The position numbers and the translations under genes are program-made. Of a DNA stretch of 64,000 nt, positions 40,865 to 51,638 are shown piece by piece; position 1 is the stretch's first letter; each line of letters begins with the position of its first letter. A model generated the notes under the pieces. The model was given only the letters and a program-made list of their open reading frames with translations, did no database searches and was not told the DNA's origin. The DNA is from CAIYUC01 sp963682005 (GTDB lineage Bacteria; Bacteroidota; Bacteroidia; Bacteroidales; FEN-979): NCBI GenBank assembly GCA_963682005.1, contig OY820914.1, forward strand, positions 1,922,001 to 1,986,000, given 5' to 3'.

Positions 40865-41632
40865 TTATTTCCCCGGGCTCGCTGACCTGCATAGCCTGAA
40901 TCCAACATATCCATATTTGAATGTGGGGTTAGCACTGTCGCGGTCCGTAATGCGGAGCCCTGAATAGTCCTGGTACCAGCTTCCACCGCGGATTACACGG
41001 TGATTTCCCGTGGAAGGTCCTTTCGGGTTTTTTCCGGGGGATGCTTTGTACCATCCCTCTGAATACCAATCGGAACACCACTCGTACACGTTTCCGGACA
41101 TATCAAAAATACCGAGCTCATTGGGCTTTTTCAACCCGGTATGATGTGTCATGGCTTGAGCATTTCCAACATTCCATGAAACTGCGGAAACATTATTGCT
41201 TCCGCTGTACCTGAACCCTCTTGACTGAGTTCCGCCCCGTGCGGCATATTCCCATTCCGCCTCGGTGGGAAGCCGGTAGTTCATCCCTGATCTCCGATTC
41301 AGTTCTTTTATGAATTCCATCACGTTGTACCAGCTCACCCGTTCGACAGGGCAACTGTCACAGCCTTCGATATAACATACGATGGTATCCTTGTTCATGA
41401 TCTGTTTCCATTCAGACTGGGAGACTTCGAATTTTCCGATGTAGAAATCATCCAGGGTCACTTTATGAACAGGCTGTTCATCTTTTCCTCCGGCGACCGA
41501 ACCCATTTTAAATGTTCCTCCGGGGACAAGGATCATTTCCGGAATCGGTGCCTGTGCAATGAGGACCGCACATGAAAAAAAGAGTACACAGGAAAGGACT
41601 CCCGGCTTCAGAAAACCTGCAATTGAGATCAA
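40865..41632 (-). CDS. SUMF1/formylglycine-generating-enzyme-like protein
   Basis: The 255-residue exported protein has a signal peptide (1-27). The FGE-sulfatase domain (about 32-252) has MILVPGGTFKMGS, EQPVHKVTLDDFYIGKFEVS, VERVSWYNVMEFIKELNRR, YRLPTEAEWEYAARGG, GNVYEWCSDWY, VIRGGSWY and GYVGFRLCR, the complete family pattern. The two active-site cysteines of true formylglycine enzymes are not clearly present, so it is more likely a binding or structural member (as GldJ/GldK) than a sulfatase activator. It is followed by the protease-like gene at 41650 on the same strand. Confidence 0.85.
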   Translation of the reverse strand: MISIAGFLKPGVLSCVLFFSCAVLIAQAPIPEMILVPGGTFKMGSVAGGKDEQPVHKVTLDDFYIGKFEVSQSEWKQIMNKDTIVCYIEGCDSCPVERVSWYNVMEFIKELNRRSGMNYRLPTEAEWEYAARGGTQSRGFRYSGSNNVSAVSWNVGNAQAMTHHTGLKKPNELGIFDMSGNVYEWCSDWYSEGWYKASPGKNPKGPSTGNHRVIRGGSWYQDYSGLRITDRDSANPTFKYGYVGFRLCRSASPGK

Positions 41633-41649
41633 ACTGTTTTCTTTTAAGG

Positions 41650-42873
41650 CTATAAAAATCTTTCTGCCCTGACAAATATAGTAAATACTTTCCCCTGGCG
41701 CTCAATGACAAGTTTCCGGATATCGCCGGGATTGCCTCTCAATGCATCAGTCACCGCCCCCATTGTGGCACCGGTGACAGGAAGGTCGCCTGCACGGAGA
41801 AGCACATCCCCGGGTTCAATGCCTTCAATTACGGACTTTCCGTTCCTTTTCACCACACCGATGATCTGGTATTTCCCATCATCCAGCGGGGCAATTGTCA
41901 GTCCTGCGATATCCATGTCGTAGCGAAGTGCCTTATTACTGATGATGCCAATTTCGAAGTAGACGGCGTTTTCGCGGTAATCGATCTCAACCCTGTAGTT
42001 CCGGAATGCATTGGGTCCGAGGAATCCATTCACCGGGCGTGCGGTTTTTTGGGAATACCAGGCCCCGAGATCCTTATTTCCGCGGAAGAAGGCTGGAAGC
42101 CCTGCTATACCTACATCTGCAATGGTCAGTGCCCCCCATTGAAATTCCGGAATGCGCACCATGCTCCAGTCAGCCTCGCCGGGCCAGTGACCCCAGATAT
42201 TGGCACAGCCTGTAGCACCCTTGCTTTCGGGCCAGTCAGGATGGTGACGGATGATCGTATTTATGATCGTATCCGACATGTAGCTGAAAGAGGCTCCATT
42301 GTCCAGGGCGAGACTATACGGTTTTCCATCGATAACCGCATCCATCTGGATGATCCCGTTCACAGGATTTACCAAGGCCGTCGACCTGATCCCCCTGGGC
42401 CTTAGAACCCCCGGTTCAGCAATCGTGAACATCTTATCCGGGTAATCGAATACAACATGATATCTTTTCAGAACTGTCGAAGGAAGGTTGCCGTCATTAT
42501 GCATGGTATTGAACAGCCATTTCAATCCTTTTCCGACAGATATATTTACACTGTCGAAATTAACAGGCATTCCGCCAATCCGAACTTTCATGCCGGTGGT
42601 CATTGGCCGTCCTGCCTGGCCCGGATCGGATGCCAGGCCGAGGTTCTGTGCAAACGACTCGCTGACCAGGAAATCAGGATTCCCGGTATCGACCCAAAGC
42701 CGGGCCTTGAACCAGCTGCCGTCTTTCCGCTGGAACTCTGCATCAACCAGCATCCGGTTATGATCGAGGATGAAGGGAACGGTTGCGGTTTTTCCCTGCT
42801 TATCCTGGCAGGAAGCAAGAAAAAGAACCGCCGGCATTACTGCTGAAAGCAGAAAGAAGTTTCTTATCTTCAT
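41650..42873 (-). CDS. Retropepsin-like aspartic protease with PDZ domain, lipoprotein
   Basis: The 407-residue protein has a lipoprotein signal (hydrophobic 6-20, LASC with Cys22). A retropepsin-like fold appears in two halves: LWVDTGNPDFLVS (about 60-72, DTG) and YSLALDNGASFSYM (about 190-203, D-N-G-A-S). A PDZ domain (about 335-400: SVIEGIEPGDVLLRAGDLPV) is near the C-terminus. Similar exported aspartyl-protease-like proteins with PDZ are frequent in Bacteroidota; substrates are unknown. It is upstream of the FGE-like gene with a short gap, likely one operon. Confidence 0.82.
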   Translation of the reverse strand: MKIRNFFLLSAVMPAVLFLASCQDKQGKTATVPFILDHNRMLVDAEFQRKDGSWFKARLWVDTGNPDFLVSESFAQNLGLASDPGQAGRPMTTGMKVRIGGMPVNFDSVNISVGKGLKWLFNTMHNDGNLPSTVLKRYHVVFDYPDKMFTIAEPGVLRPRGIRSTALVNPVNGIIQMDAVIDGKPYSLALDNGASFSYMSDTIINTIIRHHPDWPESKGATGCANIWGHWPGEADWSMVRIPEFQWGALTIADVGIAGLPAFFRGNKDLGAWYSQKTARPVNGFLGPNAFRNYRVEIDYRENAVYFEIGIISNKALRYDMDIAGLTIAPLDDGKYQIIGVVKRNGKSVIEGIEPGDVLLRAGDLPVTGATMGAVTDALRGNPGDIRKLVIERQGKVFTIFVRAERFL

Positions 42874-43029
42874 ACGGTTGATTGTTTATCCGTTCAAAAT
42901 TTTTTGACTCATCTGTCAAACCTTGATTTCCAGGATAAAAATACTTCAGGAAGCGCTAAAACGCTAATGGAATCGGTAACTTACGCTATATTAAGGATGA
43001 GATGAATGAACGAAAGGTCATGCGATCTT

Positions 43030-45444
43030 TTATTCTTCCCTGATGCCGTCAATGGGGTTGGCCAGGGCAGATTTGATGACGTGTGCAGAAATAGTCAGCC
43101 CGGTAACCAGAATGACAATGAGCAGCGGAACCAGAAACATTCCGGCGGAAATCCTGGTCCTTACTGCAAAAGATTCAAGCCAGCGAGTTGCGCCGTACCA
43201 GGCAATTGGCACAGTGATAACGAATGAAATAAGAATGAGCAGCAGGAAATCTTTCGAAAGAAAAAGCACGATCCCGGAGACACTGGATCCCATCACTTTC
43301 CGAATTCCGATCTCCCGTGTTCGCTGGGAAACCATTAAGGATGAAAGTCCCAGGATCCCAAGGCTGGTTACGAAAATGGCAAGAAAGGCAAAGATTCCGA
43401 AAACAGTCCCGAAAAGCTCATCGCCTTTATATTGCTGGTTGTAATATTCATCGAAAAAATAGAAAACAAATGGATTTCCGGGAAAGAAATCATCGAATTG
43501 CTTTTTAATACCTGCTATTGTGGACGGAATGTCATGTGTTGTTATTTTCAGTACGAACAATCCCCTTTTATCCCTGCCTTCGGGCATGAACCTGAAGATG
43601 GTGGGCTCAAATTCCTGTTTTAAGGACTGCTGATGATAATCTTTGAGTACGCCGACCACATTGTAGATATTTCCCCAGTAATCGATTTTTTGCCCGATGG
43701 CTGCTGCGGAGGAAGAGAATCCCAGCCACCTGGCGGCCGTTTCATTCAGCATCAGGGCGCTTGAATCCGATGGGAATTCTTTCGAAAAGTTACGACCGGA
43801 GGCCAGTTCCAGGTCGAATATTTTCTGGTAATCACAGTCGATCCCGACGATCTGGTAGTTTTTATTGTCATCCGAACCAACTCTTACAATTCCTCCGGCA
43901 TCCCACCATACCTGTCTTCCGGGAATATCCGTTGCAACACTGAATTCTTTGATGGCCGGGTTTTCCAGGAGCAATTCCTTGAATGTTTGCAATGGTTTCA
44001 GAACGGAAGGATCCCGAACCCTCGGTGCCCGGATAATTAGCTTGTTATCGAGACTGAAACCCGGGTCCTGGCTCTTCATGAATGACAGCTGGCCGAAAAC
44101 GGTCAGGGTAAAGATCAGCATTCCTATAGCCACCGCCATCTGGAAGATGATGAGGCCTTTTCTCAGGCTGAATGCCCGGGTCCCGTTACCGGGCTTTCCC
44201 TGGAGCACCGATACCGGTTTGAATGAGGAAAGCACCGCTGCGGGATACAGTCCTGAAAGGAAGCTGCCTGCAACAAAGATCGCGAATAGCGATGACCAGA
44301 ACCATGGTTGCGCCAGGATCGCATATTCAGCCGGCGTTCCGGTGATCCGGCGAAAGAGCGGGAGAAACAGCAATACCAGGATGATGGAAAGTGCGACGGA
44401 AAAAAAAGTAATGATCACCGTTTCGTGGAAGAACTGAAACATAAGCTGGATCCGCGAAGCGCCGGAGACTTTCCGGATCCCCACCTCTTTTGCCCTGGCC
44501 AGTGACCGTGCCGTTGAGAGATTGACATAGTTTACCCAGGCAATGATGATGATCATGACAGCCAGCAATGAAAGAAATTGCACCGTATCCTTGTCACCGC
44601 CGGGTTCATGTTCGATCATGAAATTTGAATTGAGATGAATGTCATTCAGCGGCTGCAGCGGGAATCCACAGGTCAGGTTGGCCGTTTTCAGATCCTGGAC
44701 GAACCCGGGATCCACCAGCGAGGACAATTTCTTTGCAAGGAGCCCAGGATCAGTGTTCGGTTTCACCAATAAATAGGTGAACCAGCCGCTGTCGCCCCAG
44801 GAATCCTCGATATCCTTGCCATAGAGATCAAGAAGATTGGCATACGACAAAAGGATGTCGTACTTCAGGTGTGAATTGGCCGGTATATCCCTGAAAACTC
44901 CTGTAACCCGGTAACTTGTTTTTTTATCGACGCTGAGCAATTTTCCAATCGGGTTTTCCATCCCGAAATATTTCCGGGAAGTGGATTCGGAAATAAAGGC
45001 GGTATTCGGATTTCTGATTCCGTTTACCGGATCTCCTTGGATAAATGTGCAGGTAAAAATTTCAAAGAAATCGGGTTCGGCAAAATACATCCGCTCTTCT
45101 ATAAATTTATCCTCCAGGTATGATACAGAGGCTTTATACCGGAACAGGCGTGCCACCTTTTCCACTTCCGGGAGGTGTTGTCTGACGCGCAGTCCCATCG
45201 GGGGACAGCAGGAAGCAAAGCGCACAGCCTGTCCTTCCTGGTCGGTGCGCTCGTACCTGAGGCGGTAAATGCGCCCGCTGTTCTTATAAAACCGGTCGAA
45301 GCTTTTCTCCCAGGTAACATAATAAACAATGAGCAGGCAGATGGCTGTCCCGATGGCAAGTCCAAGGATGTTGATCGCCGAAAATGACTTATTCTTAATG
45401 ATGTTCCGGAGCCCTGAATGAAAATATCTAAAAAACATAGTCAA
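43030..45444 (-). CDS. MacB/FtsX-like ABC permease, third of three
   Basis: The 804-residue permease has two copies of the MacB periplasmic-core plus FtsX module. First half: an N-terminal span (about 22-42), a periplasmic domain, and three spans at about 280-420 (ARSLARAKEVGIRKVSGASR precedes them). Second half: a span near 430-450, a periplasmic domain, and three terminal spans starting after SQRTREIGIRKVMGSSVSG. The (E)IGIRK-GAS motif after the cytoplasmic loop is the ATPase coupling region. It is the last gene of the export cluster that starts at 53829. Substrate unknown. Confidence 0.9.
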   Translation of the reverse strand: MTMFFRYFHSGLRNIIKNKSFSAINILGLAIGTAICLLIVYYVTWEKSFDRFYKNSGRIYRLRYERTDQEGQAVRFASCCPPMGLRVRQHLPEVEKVARLFRYKASVSYLEDKFIEERMYFAEPDFFEIFTCTFIQGDPVNGIRNPNTAFISESTSRKYFGMENPIGKLLSVDKKTSYRVTGVFRDIPANSHLKYDILLSYANLLDLYGKDIEDSWGDSGWFTYLLVKPNTDPGLLAKKLSSLVDPGFVQDLKTANLTCGFPLQPLNDIHLNSNFMIEHEPGGDKDTVQFLSLLAVMIIIIAWVNYVNLSTARSLARAKEVGIRKVSGASRIQLMFQFFHETVIITFFSVALSIILVLLFLPLFRRITGTPAEYAILAQPWFWSSLFAIFVAGSFLSGLYPAAVLSSFKPVSVLQGKPGNGTRAFSLRKGLIIFQMAVAIGMLIFTLTVFGQLSFMKSQDPGFSLDNKLIIRAPRVRDPSVLKPLQTFKELLLENPAIKEFSVATDIPGRQVWWDAGGIVRVGSDDNKNYQIVGIDCDYQKIFDLELASGRNFSKEFPSDSSALMLNETAARWLGFSSSAAAIGQKIDYWGNIYNVVGVLKDYHQQSLKQEFEPTIFRFMPEGRDKRGLFVLKITTHDIPSTIAGIKKQFDDFFPGNPFVFYFFDEYYNQQYKGDELFGTVFGIFAFLAIFVTSLGILGLSSLMVSQRTREIGIRKVMGSSVSGIVLFLSKDFLLLILISFVITVPIAWYGATRWLESFAVRTRISAGMFLVPLLIVILVTGLTISAHVIKSALANPIDGIREE

Positions 45445-45582
45445 CGGTTTTGATTTCAGACTGTTTTATCATTTATTCCTCCCTGAGGACCTCCGCCGGA
45501 ACTGATGCACATGACCAGGAAAATAGTGTTGTCTTCCCTTGTAAAAGTCCATGCAACAATGCATTTATCCCGGTAGAACAGA

Positions 45583-47946
45583 CTATTCATATTTCATGCT
45601 TTCTGCCGGGTTGACCCCGGATGCCTTGTATGCCTGGAAACTCACGGTGACCATGGCAACAACCAGTGCACACAAGCCTGTCGTAAAGAAGACCAGTATG
45701 CTCATATCAATCCTGTACGCAAATTCATTCAGCATTTTTCCAACCACATACCATCCGAGGGGGAGGGCAATAGCGATGGCAATCACTACAAGGACGAGGA
45801 AATCTTTCGATAAATCATAAATTACCGAGAAGACACTTGCGCCCATCACCTTTCTCACCCCGATCTCCCTGGCACGACGGCTGGCAGAATATGCACTCAG
45901 CCCGTAAAGCCCCAGGCAGGCAATGATCACCGCCACGATGGTAAAATACTTTAGCAAAAGAGCCATCCGCATCTCACTCCGGTAAAGCAGATCATAATCC
46001 CTGTCCACAAAAGTGTAATCGAGGGGATAATCGGGAATTACCCGATGCCATGTTTTTTCCAGTGTTTTTAAAGAGGCCGGGAGATTGCCTGCTGCCAGCC
46101 TGACAAGGATCACACCGAGGTACGTCGTATCGGTAAGGTTGAAGGCAATGGGCAGGATTGGCTGGCTTGCCGCTTCAAAATGAAAATTTTTCATCACACC
46201 GACGATGATTCCTTTGACGCCGAAATCAAACCGTTTACCGACCACATCGCCTCCACCCATAAGTTTTGCAACCTCTTCATTGACAAGGAAGTTCCCCGTG
46301 GAATCTTTGGCCATATCGCCCCGAAAACCAGGGGAGAAATCCCTTCCCGACACAAGTTTCATTTTCAATGTTTGCAGATACCCATAATCAACACCATTAA
46401 TTCCGATGAGGACATTCTGTTTCGGGTCCTTTCCGTCCCAGGAAGCACCCCCTGAATTGCTGCCGATGTCAGTAGGATTGTATGATGCAGCTGTAACTCC
46501 GGCTATTTCTGCTTCCTTCAGAAGTTCATTCCTGAATGGATAATATTTTTTCTTGATGTTGCCCGACATCGGGATGCAGACCAGGTTCTCTTTATCAAAT
46601 CCCAACTCCTTTTCCTGCATGAATTTTAACTGCAGGTACATAAAAACCGCTCCCAGTGCGATAAATATCGAGAGGCTGAACTGAACGACGACAAGGATCT
46701 TCCGTAAACTGCCGTTCCTTTTGCCCGATATTGTTTCCCCTTTGAGGACTAACACCGGCTTGAGCGATGACAGGTACAAAGCAGGATAGATCCCTGCCAG
46801 GAAGCCGGTGACAAGCCCTACAACGATGAAGCCGGCTACAAATTTCAGATGGAAAATATCGTGAAGCAGGAAATGCTTGCCTGAAATGGTGTTGAAAATA
46901 CCCAGCGACAGGCAAACCAAAACAAGGGCAACGATCAGGGATATCATTGCAACAACCATTGATTCCATCATGAACTGAACAATCATGGTACGGCGGTTGG
47001 CGCCGGCTACTTTTTTTATCCCGATCTCCTTTCGCCGTGTTTCCGATTTGGCTGTTGCAAGATTGATGAAATTGATGCAGGCTATCAGGAGGACAAATAT
47101 GGCAATGGTGATAAAAATAATCACATTGAGAATACCCCCTTTACCCTCCCCGAATCCCCAATGGGAATGAAGCCGCATTTGCACCAGCGGGAAAGGGAAG
47201 AATTTGGCATTTGTCTGCGGATTATGCTCTAAAATAATAGCGGTAAGTTTTTTTCCAACGGCTTTCAGGTCTGTGCCTTTTTCAAGCTGAATAAATGTAA
47301 AAATCTCGTTGTTGCCCCAGTTACTGACGGAAGGCAGGATTTCCTTAAGATATGAATAGGGGATGATTGCTTCAGCCCTCACTGTCGAATTTTCAGGGAT
47401 ATCCCGCATCACTGCAGAAACAGTGAAAGGAGTCCTGTTTTCAAGCATGAGAGTCTTTCCGACCGGGTTCTCATTTCCGAAGTATTTCCGGGCAAGCTTT
47501 TCGGATACAACAATGGAGTGAGGGTCGTTCAGCACCGACCGGGCGTCTCCTGTGACAAGGGGAAACGAGAAGATGCTGAACACGGTGGAGTCGGCTGCAA
47601 CAACGGAGTTCTCATAAAAGACTTTTTCTCCCAGCCGGAGCAGGGATTTTGGCTGGCGCACCCAGCGGCTCATGTTCCTGATCTCAGGGATCCGGGTTTT
47701 CCACTCCGGGCCGCATGGATGGGGTGTAACGGGAACACGATACCGGTCACCCGTGTAGTACTGGTCCTGGGCAACAAGGTAGATTTCGTCCGCATGCTCA
47801 TGGAACCGGTCATACCCAAGTTCATCAAGCACCCACATGAGGATGAGCAAAGATGCGGCGAGGCCAACCCCAAGCCCTATCACATTTGTAATAAGTATGA
47901 ACGGGTTGCGCTTCAGTATTCTCAGGACAAATTTCAAATCATTCAT
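45583..47946 (-). CDS. MacB/FtsX-like ABC permease, second of three
   Basis: The 787-residue permease has the same two-module plan; coupling motifs are SETRRKEIGIKKVAGANRRT (about 310-329) and SRRAREIGVRKVMGASVFSV near the end. The periplasmic domains differ clearly in sequence from those of its neighbours, so the three permeases are not recent duplicates. It lies between the other two, with 36 nt to the preceding permease and 138 nt to the next. The three may form hetero-oligomers with one ATPase; stoichiometry is not known. Confidence 0.9.
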   Translation of the reverse strand: MNDLKFVLRILKRNPFILITNVIGLGVGLAASLLILMWVLDELGYDRFHEHADEIYLVAQDQYYTGDRYRVPVTPHPCGPEWKTRIPEIRNMSRWVRQPKSLLRLGEKVFYENSVVAADSTVFSIFSFPLVTGDARSVLNDPHSIVVSEKLARKYFGNENPVGKTLMLENRTPFTVSAVMRDIPENSTVRAEAIIPYSYLKEILPSVSNWGNNEIFTFIQLEKGTDLKAVGKKLTAIILEHNPQTNAKFFPFPLVQMRLHSHWGFGEGKGGILNVIIFITIAIFVLLIACINFINLATAKSETRRKEIGIKKVAGANRRTMIVQFMMESMVVAMISLIVALVLVCLSLGIFNTISGKHFLLHDIFHLKFVAGFIVVGLVTGFLAGIYPALYLSSLKPVLVLKGETISGKRNGSLRKILVVVQFSLSIFIALGAVFMYLQLKFMQEKELGFDKENLVCIPMSGNIKKKYYPFRNELLKEAEIAGVTAASYNPTDIGSNSGGASWDGKDPKQNVLIGINGVDYGYLQTLKMKLVSGRDFSPGFRGDMAKDSTGNFLVNEEVAKLMGGGDVVGKRFDFGVKGIIVGVMKNFHFEAASQPILPIAFNLTDTTYLGVILVRLAAGNLPASLKTLEKTWHRVIPDYPLDYTFVDRDYDLLYRSEMRMALLLKYFTIVAVIIACLGLYGLSAYSASRRAREIGVRKVMGASVFSVIYDLSKDFLVLVVIAIAIALPLGWYVVGKMLNEFAYRIDMSILVFFTTGLCALVVAMVTVSFQAYKASGVNPAESMKYE

Positions 47947-47982
47947 GATGGTCTCACCTCCTATATCTGATTTGTGAAAAGG

Positions 47983-50331
47983 TTATTCCGTTTTCAGCGT
48001 TTTCACCGGGTTTACCGTTGCAGCCCTGTATGACTGGAATCCAATGGTGATCATAATTATCAGGTAGCTGATAATCCCCGTAAGTACAAAAATCCACCAC
48101 GATAGGCTGATCCGGTAGGCAAAACCATGAAGCCATATTGACATGACATACCAGGCAATTGGTGTTGCAATAACAAATGCAACTGCTATCCATTTCACAA
48201 AACTAACATTGAGCATTTGCATTATTTCTGAAACAGTTGCACCGTTGACCTTTCGTATCCCGATCTCTTTCGTGCGACTTGTGATGATAAAGGAAGCCAT
48301 CGCAAATAGACCCATACATGCAAGAACAATTGCCAGCACTGTAAAATATCCCATCAGGTGAAACCTCTTTTCATCGGCTTGATAGAGCTGCTCAAGCTGT
48401 TTTTCCAACAAATGAAATTCAAATACCTGGTCGGGGTAAACGGTCTTACAGATCTCATTTATTTTACGGATAGAAGTTGTTACATTTGAAGGCTGCACTT
48501 TGACCATTAGCTCCCTGCATTCATGGAAATCAATAACAAAAACAGCAGGCTTGATTTTTTCATACAGAGATTCGAAATGAAAATCGCCGACAATTCCTAC
48601 AATCTTCCTTTCAGACCTTGGCCAGCTGCATTTTATCGTCTGCCCGATAGGATCTCCCTGTATTCCCAGGCTTTTCACTGCAGCTTCATTCAGAATCAGG
48701 GCCTGGCTGGTATCTGTTTTATATGCATTTGAGAATAACCGTCCTTTTACAGCTTTGATGTTCAAGGTGTTAAAATAATCGAATTGAACATGGACATAGG
48801 GTATCAGCCTAGCGGTTTTTTGTCCCTGTGGCTTGACCGCCCCGATGTTGTTAAGGCCTTCTGAAGGAACACGGCTGGCTGCCGAAACGCTGAGCACTGA
48901 AGCCTGGTCAAGAAGTGCCCGCTTCAGGGTCAGGTATTTTCCTTCATTCCCAAAGCTCCCGACTTGGGATACCAGGACATATTCCTTGTCGAATCCCAGG
49001 TTTCCGTACTGGAGGAACCTGATCTGCCGGAACATGACAATTGAAATGGTTATCAGGACAATTACGATTGTAAATTGCGAGCCTACCAGGATTTTCCTAA
49101 ATGGAAATTTCTGCTCCCTGGTGTTTTTGGACGATTGAAACACCCTGATGGGATTATACGATGAAAGCACAAAAGCGGGATACCATCCTGCGAAAATTCC
49201 CACGAGCAGCAGGATCCCGAGAATACCCAGGATTGTTTTTGCATTGATCAGAGCCAGGGTTGACAGGTCTTTTCCCGACAGCTCATTGAAAACAGGCAAA
49301 CTAAGAACAATAACAAGAAGTGATAGAATAAACGAGACAATAACCATTACAAAAGATTCGAAAATATACTGGGTTGCGAGCTGTTTGCGTGATGCGCCAC
49401 ATGCTTTCCTCATGCCGATCTCCACCACTCTTGTGGTTGCACTGGCAGTAAAAAGGTTGATATAATTGAAGCAGGAAATAAGTAGGACCAGGAAAGCAAT
49501 TGCTGAAAAAATCAGGACGTACAAAATGCTGTTCTGGGGTTCAATGTCATTTTTAAAATGAGAAGAATACAGATGGATGTCTTTCAGTTGTTGCAAGGAA
49601 TATGCAGAAGGAAGATTATTTTGGTCTTTAACGGTTTTCATTAGGTTGTTGCATTTTGCCTCAACAACAGTTTTGGAGAAGTGGTCAGGAAAAAGAAAAT
49701 AGACCAGGAAGTTCTGCCACCCCCAGTTGTCCATTCCTTCTTCTTTTTCGGTACCTGAAAGGGTCAGGATTATGTCGTATCGGAAATGTGAATTCCCAGG
49801 CATTTCGTCCATTATGCCGGTTATGGTATAATTGGCTTCATTATTTATTTTCAGCACTTTGCCAATCGGGTCTTCATTTCCAAAATATTTATGCGCGGTT
49901 TTTTCAGAAATTACGACGGTTAATGGCAGAATTAAAGCGTTTTCCGGGTTTCCCTCCCTGAACTTAACGGAGAAAATACGGAAGAAAGCCGCATCGGTCC
50001 ATGCAACCCGGGTCTCTTTAAACCGCTTTTCTTTATATCCGACAATTTCATTTGCCCGGGGTAAAATCCTGGTATAGCCTTTTATCTCAGGAATATTGTC
50101 GGCCAGGAATTTCGCGATCTGGGGCGAATGGAAAGGGTGTTCGGGATTGCACAACCTGTAAATATTGTCTGCATGTTTATTGAACCTGTCGAAACTCAGT
50201 TCAATCCTGACGTATAATAAAAGCAGAATGCATACTGCTAACCCGATGGTCAGGCTCAGAATGCTTACCAAAGAATAGGTTTTATTCCTGATAATATGAG
50301 CGACAGCGGTTTTAAAATAACTTTTAATCAT
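47983..50331 (-). CDS. MacB/FtsX-like ABC permease, first of three
   Basis: The 782-residue permease has an N-terminal span at about 21-42, coupling loops TRVVEIGMRKACGASRKQLA (about 300-319) and TSRTKEIGIRKVNGATVSEI, and three final spans. It starts 11 nt after the adaptor gene, so the two are translated from one message. As the first permease after the adaptor it is the most likely core partner of the ATPase and adaptor. Confidence 0.9.
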   Translation of the reverse strand: MIKSYFKTAVAHIIRNKTYSLVSILSLTIGLAVCILLLLYVRIELSFDRFNKHADNIYRLCNPEHPFHSPQIAKFLADNIPEIKGYTRILPRANEIVGYKEKRFKETRVAWTDAAFFRIFSVKFREGNPENALILPLTVVISEKTAHKYFGNEDPIGKVLKINNEANYTITGIMDEMPGNSHFRYDIILTLSGTEKEEGMDNWGWQNFLVYFLFPDHFSKTVVEAKCNNLMKTVKDQNNLPSAYSLQQLKDIHLYSSHFKNDIEPQNSILYVLIFSAIAFLVLLISCFNYINLFTASATTRVVEIGMRKACGASRKQLATQYIFESFVMVIVSFILSLLVIVLSLPVFNELSGKDLSTLALINAKTILGILGILLLVGIFAGWYPAFVLSSYNPIRVFQSSKNTREQKFPFRKILVGSQFTIVIVLITISIVMFRQIRFLQYGNLGFDKEYVLVSQVGSFGNEGKYLTLKRALLDQASVLSVSAASRVPSEGLNNIGAVKPQGQKTARLIPYVHVQFDYFNTLNIKAVKGRLFSNAYKTDTSQALILNEAAVKSLGIQGDPIGQTIKCSWPRSERKIVGIVGDFHFESLYEKIKPAVFVIDFHECRELMVKVQPSNVTTSIRKINEICKTVYPDQVFEFHLLEKQLEQLYQADEKRFHLMGYFTVLAIVLACMGLFAMASFIITSRTKEIGIRKVNGATVSEIMQMLNVSFVKWIAVAFVIATPIAWYVMSIWLHGFAYRISLSWWIFVLTGIISYLIIMITIGFQSYRAATVNPVKTLKTE

Positions 50332-50342
50332 GATATGGAAAC

Positions 50343-51617
50343 TTATTTCAATTCAACTTTGTCGTTATTTCCAAAAATGGCATAATCGGAAACGATCACC
50401 TGCTCACCCGGTGACAATCCATCGATCACTTCATAATACTGCGGATTTTTCCTTCCGATTTTAATATTTCTCTTGATAGCGAATTGTCCGTTTTTATCCA
50501 CAACAAAAATCCATTGACCTCCGGATGTCTGGTAAAAGCTGCCCTGGGGAACCTGGATGGCATCAACAGGCTGGCCCAGCTTGAGCTTGATAAAATACGA
50601 CTGGCCGATCCTTATGTTTTCGGGCAGTTTTCCCGTAAATACAAGGTCGATCCTGAACCGGCCGTTACGAACTTCCGGGTACACTTTCTTTATCTCAAGC
50701 TGCAATGTGTCATTCGGCCTCTCGATATAGGCCGTCAGCCCGCTCCTGATGCGGTCGATGTAGTGTTCATCCACATCGGCCTCTATTTTATAGGAAGTGA
50801 GAATATTGACCTGCCCGATCCTGAACCCACGCTCGATCGATTGGCCCAGTTCCACCATGAGACTTCCGAGTTGTCCGTCCACCGGGGATTTCACGTTCAG
50901 GTATTCCTGCTGCTGCTTGACCATGTCGAGGTTTTTCTGCATGTTCCTGAGGTTGTCGGTGATCTGCTCTATCTGGAGAGACCGGAAAGCAGAATCCTGC
51001 CGCTGGCGGAGGAGAACAAGCTCCTGCGTTTTCACGGCAAGCTGGCAGGCCTCTTCCGAACGCATCCACTCATCACGGGAGACAAGCTGGTCCTTGTAAA
51101 GCTCATTGTTTTGCTCCCAGGTCCTCTTTTTGGCGATCAGGTCATACCGAGCTGTCAGCACCTCCCGTTCCAGGGAATGTTTTTCCTGTTCCATGCGGAT
51201 ACGGACTTCCCTGAGGAAATTGGCCTTCTCTGCGAGCTGGGCTTCGCTGTTCAGGATATTGAGGTTAAGGTCATTGTTGCTAAGCCGGATAATGACATCC
51301 CCTTTCTGAAGCATGCTACCCTCCTCCATCAGGATCTCCTCCACTTTTCCTCCTTCATAAGCATCAAGGTATACAACAGAGATCGGGGCGGCGGTTCCGT
51401 CGTTGGTGATGTAGTCGTCAAACACCCCGTGGAAAACTGTGGCAATCGTAATCCGGTCCTTATCGACCCTGACAGTGCTGGTCCAGTCCCGGAATATGAG
51501 AAAGAGAACGACCGATAAAAGAACCACGGCTGCTCCGATATATTTCCAGTATTTTTTCCTGATCCACCGCCGTTCAACGATGATCTTGTCCATTCCTGTT
51601 GTTGCATTATTATCCAT
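50343..51617 (-). CDS. HlyD-family periplasmic adaptor (membrane fusion protein)
   Basis: The 424-residue adaptor starts MDNNATTGMDKIIVERRWIR. The ATG at 51617 is preferred to one 30 nt upstream, because that start lies in a dispersed intergenic repeat. A single span (about 24-42) anchors it in the inner membrane. A lipoyl-like half precedes a long coiled coil (about 115-235: QLAEKANFLREVRIRMEQEK, RDSAFRSLQIEQITDNLRNM); the second lipoyl half (VKSPVDGQLGSLMVELGQSI) and beta-barrel domains follow. It bridges the permeases to the TolC protein. Confidence 0.9.
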   Translation of the reverse strand: MDNNATTGMDKIIVERRWIRKKYWKYIGAAVVLLSVVLFLIFRDWTSTVRVDKDRITIATVFHGVFDDYITNDGTAAPISVVYLDAYEGGKVEEILMEEGSMLQKGDVIIRLSNNDLNLNILNSEAQLAEKANFLREVRIRMEQEKHSLEREVLTARYDLIAKKRTWEQNNELYKDQLVSRDEWMRSEEACQLAVKTQELVLLRQRQDSAFRSLQIEQITDNLRNMQKNLDMVKQQQEYLNVKSPVDGQLGSLMVELGQSIERGFRIGQVNILTSYKIEADVDEHYIDRIRSGLTAYIERPNDTLQLEIKKVYPEVRNGRFRIDLVFTGKLPENIRIGQSYFIKLKLGQPVDAIQVPQGSFYQTSGGQWIFVVDKNGQFAIKRNIKIGRKNPQYYEVIDGLSPGEQVIVSDYAIFGNNDKVELK

Positions 51618-51638
51618 GCCTGTTTTGTTTAGCCTCAT

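Noticed and set aside
50484..51518. Plus-strand frame of 344 codons opposite the adaptor gene
   Set aside because: Long, but the minus-strand adaptor has clear family motifs and operon context; the antisense frame is a codon-bias shadow.
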